The position numbers and the translations under genes are program-made. From NCBI RefSeq assembly GCF_900105385.1, contig NZ_LT629772.1, forward strand, positions 434,001 to 498,000: a DNA stretch of 64,000 nucleotides, given 5' to 3'. Below, piece after piece: positions 59,629 to 64,000 of the stretch (positions are counted from its first letter, which is position 1; each line of letters opens with the position of its first letter). Under the pieces are notes generated by a model, which saw only the letters and a program-made list of their open reading frames with translations, did not search any database and was not told the DNA's origin. Origin of the DNA: Microlunatus soli (GTDB lineage: Bacteria > Actinomycetota > Actinomycetes > Propionibacteriales > Propionibacteriaceae).

Positions 59629-61815
59629 ATGACCATGATTCCCGGACGCCCGAGCAGTGTGACTCCACCGGTCGACGAGCCGACCGAGCCGATTGAGCCG
59701 GCCGACTCCAAACCCGACCAGGACACACCGGAGGCACGCACGCCCACCGGAATTCCGGCCGGAACGCCCGAGGCCGGCCGCCAACAGGGTGCGCATCTCA
59801 CCACGTCCCAGGGTGCTCGACTGCGGGACAGCGATCACTCGCTGAAGGCCGGCGAGCGAGGACCGAGCCTCTTGCAAGATCATCATCTGCGAGAGAAGAT
59901 CACCCATTTTGATCATGAACGGATCCCGGAGCGGGTGGTGCATGCCCGCGGCGCCGCAGCACACGGTGTCTTCGAGGGATACGGGACTGCGGAGCCGATC
60001 ACCATGGCCGGGTTCCTGGCCAAGGGCAAACAGACTCCGGTCTTCACCCGGTTCTCCACGGTGCTGGGCTCCCGCGGGTCCGCCGATACCGTACGCGACA
60101 CCCGCGGGTTCGCCACGAAGTTCTACACCGACGAGGGAACCTTCGACTTGGTCGGCAACAACATTCCGGTCTTCTTCATCCAGGACGGCATCAAGTTCCC
60201 CGACGTGGTCCACGCAGCCAAACCGCACCCCGATCGGGAGATTCCGCAGGCCCAGAGTGCGCACGACACGTTCTGGGACTTCGTCTCACTGCACACCGAG
60301 GCACAGCACCACACCATCTGGAACATGTCCGATCGCGGCATCCCCCGCTCGTTTCGGATGATGGAGGGCTTCGGCGTGCACACCTTCCGGATGATCAACG
60401 CCGATGGCGATTCGACGCTGGTCAAGTTCCACTGGAAGCCGCGCTTGGGCGTGCACTCGGTGACCTGGGAGGAGGCCCAACTGATCAACGGGATCGACCC
60501 GGACTTCCATCGACGAGATCTCGCCGACGCGATCGAAGCCGGCGGCTACCCGCAGTGGGAGCTCGGCATCCAGACATTCCCCGACACCCCGGAGCAGACC
60601 TTCCAGGGCATCGACCTGCTCGACCCGACCAAGATCGTTCCGGAGGAGCTGGTGCCGGTTCAGCCGATCGGATTGCTGACCCTGAACAAGAATGTCAGCA
60701 ACTACTTCGCCGAGACCGAACAGGTCGCCTTCCACCCCGGCCACCTGCCGCCCGGCATCGACGTCACCGACGACCCCCTGCTGCAGGCGCGACTGTTCTC
60801 CTACATCGACACCCAGATCACACGGCTCGGTGGACCCAACTTCAACCAGATCCCGATCAACAGAGCGCATGCTCCGGTCAACGACATGCTCCGCGACGGC
60901 TTCCACCAGGACGCCGTCCACAACGGAGTCGCACCGTACAAACCCAATTCGCTGGACGGCGGCTGCCCGTTCTTCGCCGGCACAGCGGACAAGCCGTTCG
61001 TCGATGCCGCGGTCACGATCCCCGACGGTTCGGCGAAGGTTCGCGCCCAACCGGCCTCCTTCGATGATCATTTCAGCCAGCCGCGACTGTTCTGGCAGAG
61101 CATGAGTCCGGTGGAGCAGCAGCACATCATCGGCGCCTACACCTTCGAGCTGAGCAAGGTGTACGAGCAGGCGATCAAGGAACGCCAACTGATCGCGCTG
61201 GCCAACATCGATGCGACCCTCTGCGCAGAGGTCGCCGCCGGACTCGGCCTGGGCGTGCCGAAAGCCACCGAGCAGCCGGTGGAGATGTCGCCGAGCCCGG
61301 CGCTGTCCCAGGTCGGACGGGAGTGGCCGCTCGACGGCCGGTTGGTCGGCATCGTCACCGATGCCGACCCCGACGCAGCGCAGCTCCGAGAGCTGCGAGA
61401 GGAGATCAGCTCGACCGGGATGGTGCCGTTGATCATCGCGGCGCACGGCGGCAGCATCGAGGACATCCCCATCCAGCGGACGTTCAGCAACACCCGGTCG
61501 GTCGAATTCGATGCGGTGCTGCTGGCTGGCTGCCCGGCGCCCGCACCCGATGCCCAGGTCAGCCGGGACTCCAAGGCCGGTGCAACCGGCGACGATCAGC
61601 TGGATCCACGGGTGATGCTGCTGATCGCGGAGTGCTTCCGCCAGGCCAAGATCATCGGCGCCTGGGGCCCAGGCACGGATGCGCTGCGAATTGCCGGCGA
61701 CTACTCCGGGGTCGGCATCGTCACCGACCCCGCGCCGGGGGCCGTGCTGAACGAAGTCCGGCGGCTGCTGGGAACCCACCGTGCCTGGGATCGTTTCCCG
61801 GCTGTCCCTGCCTGA
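59629..61815 (+). CDS. katE: Large-subunit haem catalase (HPII type)
   Basis: 728 residues. HARGAAAHG has the distal His, [12 protein letters not shown] the distal Asn, and RLFSYIDTQ the haem-ligating Tyr. After the beta-barrel and helical catalase core comes the C-terminal DJ-1/PfpI-like domain ([29 protein letters not shown]) found in large clade-2 catalases. It breaks down hydrogen peroxide. ATG 59629 is preferred to ATG 59524 because GAAGGA and the promoter precede it and the extra residues are not catalase-like. The usual stress-induced stationary-phase catalase. Confidence 0.94.
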   Translation: MTMIPGRPSSVTPPVDEPTEPIEPADSKPDQDTPEARTPTGIPAGTPEAGRQQGAHLTTSQGARLRDSDHSLKAGERGPSLLQDHHLREKITHFDHERIPERVVHARGAAAHGVFEGYGTAEPITMAGFLAKGKQTPVFTRFSTVLGSRGSADTVRDTRGFATKFYTDEGTFDLVGNNIPVFFIQDGIKFPDVVHAAKPHPDREIPQAQSAHDTFWDFVSLHTEAQHHTIWNMSDRGIPRSFRMMEGFGVHTFRMINADGDSTLVKFHWKPRLGVHSVTWEEAQLINGIDPDFHRRDLADAIEAGGYPQWELGIQTFPDTPEQTFQGIDLLDPTKIVPEELVPVQPIGLLTLNKNVSNYFAETEQVAFHPGHLPPGIDVTDDPLLQARLFSYIDTQITRLGGPNFNQIPINRAHAPVNDMLRDGFHQDAVHNGVAPYKPNSLDGGCPFFAGTADKPFVDAAVTIPDGSAKVRAQPASFDDHFSQPRLFWQSMSPVEQQHIIGAYTFELSKVYEQAIKERQLIALANIDATLCAEVAAGLGLGVPKATEQPVEMSPSPALSQVGREWPLDGRLVGIVTDADPDAAQLRELREEISSTGMVPLIIAAHGGSIEDIPIQRTFSNTRSVEFDAVLLAGCPAPAPDAQVSRDSKAGATGDDQLDPRVMLLIAECFRQAKIIGAWGPGTDALRIAGDYSGVGIVTDPAPGAVLNEVRRLLGTHRAWDRFPAVPA

Positions 61816-61866
61816 ACTCGTCTGCATCGTGGCTGTCCCAGGTGAGTCCGAGCCGTGCTGATGGGT

Positions 61867-61891
61867 GGTTCGGTTGGCAGCGATCGGGTAC
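61867..61891 (+). promoter_or_regulatory. Candidate stress-sigma promoter of the 61952 gene
   Basis: GGTT, 15 nt, GGGTAC, 61 nt ahead of the ATG. Confidence 0.55.
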
Positions 61892-61951
61892 CGGAGCACT
61901 GGAGGGCCGGTAGCGGTCCCCCAGTCAGGTCAACCGCATCGAGGAGTTGAG

Positions 61952-62278
61952 ATGCCGCAAGAAGCGTGGACCAAGAAGCAGGAGCGGCAGTACGAGCACA
62001 TCAAGGCCGGTCAGAAGAAGGAAGGCCGCTCGACCGACCGCGCCGAAGAGATTGCCGCTCGCACGGTGAACAAGCAGCGCGCCCAGGCCGGTGAGTCCCG
62101 GCAGCGGAGCAAGACGTCGACCGAGGACACCTCGGCCTACCGGCGTGGCGGCAAGCAGTCCGGGTCGGGACCTCGTGGCCGTACCCGGGACCAGCTGTAC
62201 AACGACGCCAAGAAGCAGGGCGTCAAGGGCCGGTCCAAGATGAACAAGGCACAGTTGGAGAAGGCCGTCGGACGCTGA
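61952..62278 (+). CDS. Plasmid-stabilisation/Rho-N-like basic protein
   Basis: 108 residues, basic. MPQEAWTKKQERQYEHIKAG and AEEIAARTVNKQRAQAGES match chromosomal proteins often labelled plasmid stabilisation protein; the C-terminal helix-loop-helix TRDQLYNDAKKQGVKGRSKM resembles a Rho-N/SAP nucleic-acid-binding motif. A stress promoter precedes it and a bidirectional hairpin follows. Confidence 0.82.
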   Translation: MPQEAWTKKQERQYEHIKAGQKKEGRSTDRAEEIAARTVNKQRAQAGESRQRSKTSTEDTSAYRRGGKQSGSGPRGRTRDQLYNDAKKQGVKGRSKMNKAQLEKAVGR

Positions 62279-62308
62279 TCGGCATCGATCAGGTCACTGA
62301 GGCGTAGG

Positions 62309-62344
62309 GTAGCGAGCCGTAGGTATCAGCCTCCGGCTCGCTAC
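62309..62344. terminator. Bidirectional terminator hairpin
   Basis: GTAGCGAGCCG (62309-62319) and CGGCTCGCTAC (62334-62344) form an 11-bp perfect stem between convergent genes 61952 (+) and 62356 (-). Confidence 0.6.
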
Positions 62345-62355
62345 GCAGATGATCA

Positions 62356-62547
62356 TCAGGTGTCATGCTTCTTCGTCCACTCGCGGCGGTGGCGGGCCAG
62401 GTACACCTGCCCCGCCGCGACCGCCAGCAGCACGACGCCGGCGCTGATCATCATCCACCAGCGCCCGGTCGCTATACCGACGCCACCGGCGAAGATCAGC
62501 GCCAACACGACGATCACGATTCCGACCTGTATTCCCTGCCAGGGCAT
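62356..62547 (-). CDS. Two-helix membrane protein
   Basis: 63 residues from ATG 62547 with AAAGGAG ahead: helices VGIVIVVLALIFAGGVGIA and MMISAGVVLLAVAAGQVYL, and a basic tail. Follows the SDR gene on the same strand. Function unknown. Confidence 0.7.
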   Translation of the reverse strand: MPWQGIQVGIVIVVLALIFAGGVGIATGRWWMMISAGVVLLAVAAGQVYLARHRREWTKKHDT

Positions 62548-62650
62548 CGGTCTCCTTTCATCGAATCCCTCGACTCCTTCCAGCTGCTCGCCTTCGTCAC
62601 CGGCATTGGCCCCTCGTCTTCGGTGTTCTGTGGTGCTACCGCACGCAAGA

Positions 62651-63541
62651 TCAGGAGACGGGCGTTCCGCCGGTGACACCGAGCATCTCGCCGGTGATGT
62701 AGGACGAGTCGGTTGATGCGAAGAAGACGTACACGGGTGCGACTTCCGCCGGCTGCCCCGGACGTCGCAGCGGTGTCGACTCGCCGTGCTGCTCGGCCTG
62801 GGACGGTGGCATCGTCGCCGGGATCAAGGGCGTCCAGATCGGCCCCGGCGCGACCCCGTTCACTCGGATTCCGCGGTCGGCGAGCTCGGCGGCGAGGCCG
62901 CGGGTGAAGTTGTGGATCCCTGCCTTGGTGGTGGCGTAGTCCAGCAGTTGCGCGGATGGGGCCACCGCCTGCACCGACGCGGTGTTGATGATCACCGAGC
63001 CCGGTGCCATCTGCGGCACCACCATCTTGCACAGCCAGAACATCGCGTACAGATTCGTCTTCATCACCCGATCGAACTGCTCGCTGCTGATGTCCTTGAT
63101 GCCACCCGGTTGTGCCATCTGATGGGCAGCGTTGTTGACCAGGATGTCGATGCCACCCAACTGGTCGATCACGTCGTCGACGAGCTGCTGACAGGTCGAC
63201 TCCGAGGTGATGTCGCCCGGATGTCGGACCGCCCGCCGCCCGGCCGACTCGATCAGCTCGGCGGTACGTCGGGCGTCGGTCACTTCCTCGGGAAGGTAGT
63301 TGATCGCCACATCGGCACCTTCACGGGCGAACGCGAGTGCGACGGCACGACCGATCCCGGAGTCACCGCCGGTGATCAGCGCGCGTTTGCCGACCAGTCG
63401 TGCGTTACCCCGATAGCTCTGCTCACCGTGGTCGGGCTCCTCGGTCATCTGTTCGGTGAGGCCCGGATGTTCCAGTTGATCACTGTGCGGCTCGGGCCGG
63501 CCGCTTCGGTTTCGCGGATCGTCGGTCTGCTCTGTCGGCAT
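62651..63541 (-). CDS. SDR-family oxidoreductase (general-stress type)
   Basis: 296 residues. N-terminal extension ending MTEEPDHGEQSYRG, NAD(P) loop TGGDSGIG, VNNAAHQM in place of NNAG, Tyr-x3-Lys in LDYATTKAGI and ITGEMLGVTGG at the end. Paralogue of 12287-13189. ATG 63541; a stress-type motif lies at 63568-63593. Divergent from the DUF2188 gene across 126 bp that hold both promoters. Confidence 0.92.
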   Translation of the reverse strand: MPTEQTDDPRNRSGRPEPHSDQLEHPGLTEQMTEEPDHGEQSYRGNARLVGKRALITGGDSGIGRAVALAFAREGADVAINYLPEEVTDARRTAELIESAGRRAVRHPGDITSESTCQQLVDDVIDQLGGIDILVNNAAHQMAQPGGIKDISSEQFDRVMKTNLYAMFWLCKMVVPQMAPGSVIINTASVQAVAPSAQLLDYATTKAGIHNFTRGLAAELADRGIRVNGVAPGPIWTPLIPATMPPSQAEQHGESTPLRRPGQPAEVAPVYVFFASTDSSYITGEMLGVTGGTPVS

Positions 63542-63567
63542 CGCTACTCCTCTTCCTCGGTGACCCA

Positions 63568-63593
63568 GTACCCACGGAGCTACCAGTCGAAGC
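63568..63593 (-). promoter_or_regulatory. Candidate stress-sigma promoter of the 62651 SDR gene
   Basis: Minus strand GCTT, 16 nt, GGGTAC, 27 nt ahead of the ATG. Confidence 0.45.
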
Positions 63594-63605
63594 ACTCGGC
63601 CGAGG

Positions 63606-63629
63606 GTTGGCGGTGGTCGCAGCGGGTAA
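63606..63629 (+). promoter_or_regulatory. Candidate stress-sigma promoter of the 63668 DUF2188 gene
   Basis: GTTG, 14 nt, GGGTAA, 38 nt ahead of the ATG. Back to back with the SDR promoter. Confidence 0.55.
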
Positions 63630-63667
63630 CGAGCCGTGGTAGCGCGTAGCGAGCCAAGGAGCTGACA

Positions 63668-63889
63668 ATGGGGTACGCACAGTTTCACGTTGTGCCGGAG
63701 AGCGACCTGTGGAAGGTCGAAAGCAATGGACGGTCGTCGACCGATCACAACTCACCGGCAGCCGCGATCAAGGCGGCGGAGGCCGAAGCCGACCTGGTCC
63801 GGCCCTCCCAGGTGATCATCCATGGCCACGACGGTCACATCGACCGGCAGCAGACCTACGACACCGAGCCGTTTCCGCCGAGCGGTTGA
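63668..63889 (+). CDS. DUF2188 protein
   Basis: 73 residues: MGYAQFHVVPESDLWKVE and VIIHGHDGHIDRQQTYDTE. Third DUF2188 copy in the window (also 29466 and 31454), each with a stress-type promoter. AAGGAG precedes the ATG. 63890-64000 shows nothing. Confidence 0.9.
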   Translation: MGYAQFHVVPESDLWKVESNGRSSTDHNSPAAAIKAAEAEADLVRPSQVIIHGHDGHIDRQQTYDTEPFPPSG

Positions 63890-64000
63890 ACCGCATGTGC
63901 ACCTGACGACAACCGGAGGGCGAGTTCGGCAACGGGGTTTAGAACCATCGTCGTCCGGGTATCGGCCGGCACAAGACGCCGTACAGCCAATCGAGGCAAC

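Noticed and set aside
60286-61899. 537-codon frame antisense to the catalase
   Set aside because: Overlaps a certain gene on the other strand and has no domain.
1-64000. CRISPR arrays, tRNA and rRNA genes
   Set aside because: No repeat-spacer arrays and no tRNA- or rRNA-like sequence seen by eye; a tRNAscan and barrnap run would settle it.
1-64000. Apparent abundance of TGATCA
   Set aside because: Codon pairs such as xTG-ATC-A explain much of it; a count against a codon-shuffled control was not possible.

Overview
The window is 64 kb of high-GC DNA with GTG/TTG starts, ATGA-coupled operons and typical actinobacterial families (DUF3618, DUF5709, DUF4383, DUF6766, GAF-ANTAR regulators, split LigD proteins, HPII-type catalase). 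It looks like the chromosome of a soil actinomycete, perhaps a Propionibacteriaceae/Microlunatus-type organism; the genus is an inference. No rRNA, tRNA or CRISPR array was seen.

Layout. (1) 1-5430: a tightly packed redox cluster of a haem-oxygenase-like diiron protein (5' end outside the window), a CDGSH Fe-S protein, a PLP-dependent Orn/Lys/Arg decarboxylase-fold enzyme, a molybdopterin oxidoreductase whose N-terminus has no cysteine, and a small helical protein. (2) 5494-10650: an AsnC/Lrp regulator divergent from a POT peptide transporter plus amidohydrolase, then an APC permease. (3) 10775-17057: small stress and envelope proteins, including a minus-strand operon running from a hemerythrin through YtxH, holin-like, DUF3618, zinc-ribbon, SDR and VOC proteins. 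(4) 17174-27084: an MFS transporter, two GAF-ANTAR regulators, threonylcarbamoyl-AMP synthase, a lipase and PEP carboxylase. (5) About 27.1-48.8 kb: a decaying accessory zone with three insertion sequences (IS3, IS481, IS256) and many broken genes, in which intact small stress genes (DUF2188-DNA ligase, DUF6766, SDR, DUF4383) survive. (6) 49.0-63.9 kb: a stress and DNA-repair region with split LigD functions, isochorismatase, carbonic anhydrase, DUF5709, a NarL-type regulator, an ANTAR protein, topoisomerase IB, catalase, an SDR and a third DUF2188 protein.

The unifying signal is a promoter motif, G(G/T)TN - 14 to 16 nt - GGGTA(C/A/T/G), found in front of about 18 genes or operons from 10.7 to 63.6 kb. 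It matches the general-stress (SigB/SigF-type) promoter of actinobacteria as I know it. The target genes (catalase, hemerythrin, DUF2188, DNA ligases, DUF4383, tiny acidic proteins) make sense as one stress regulon.

Three small-protein families appear whose members are very short: a 42/47-residue acidic pair, a 54-residue peptide with a second copy split by IS256, and a 77-residue helical protein with a decayed paralogue. Several pseudogenes differ from an open frame by one lost base in a short homopolymer, so assembly error should be excluded before calling them decayed.
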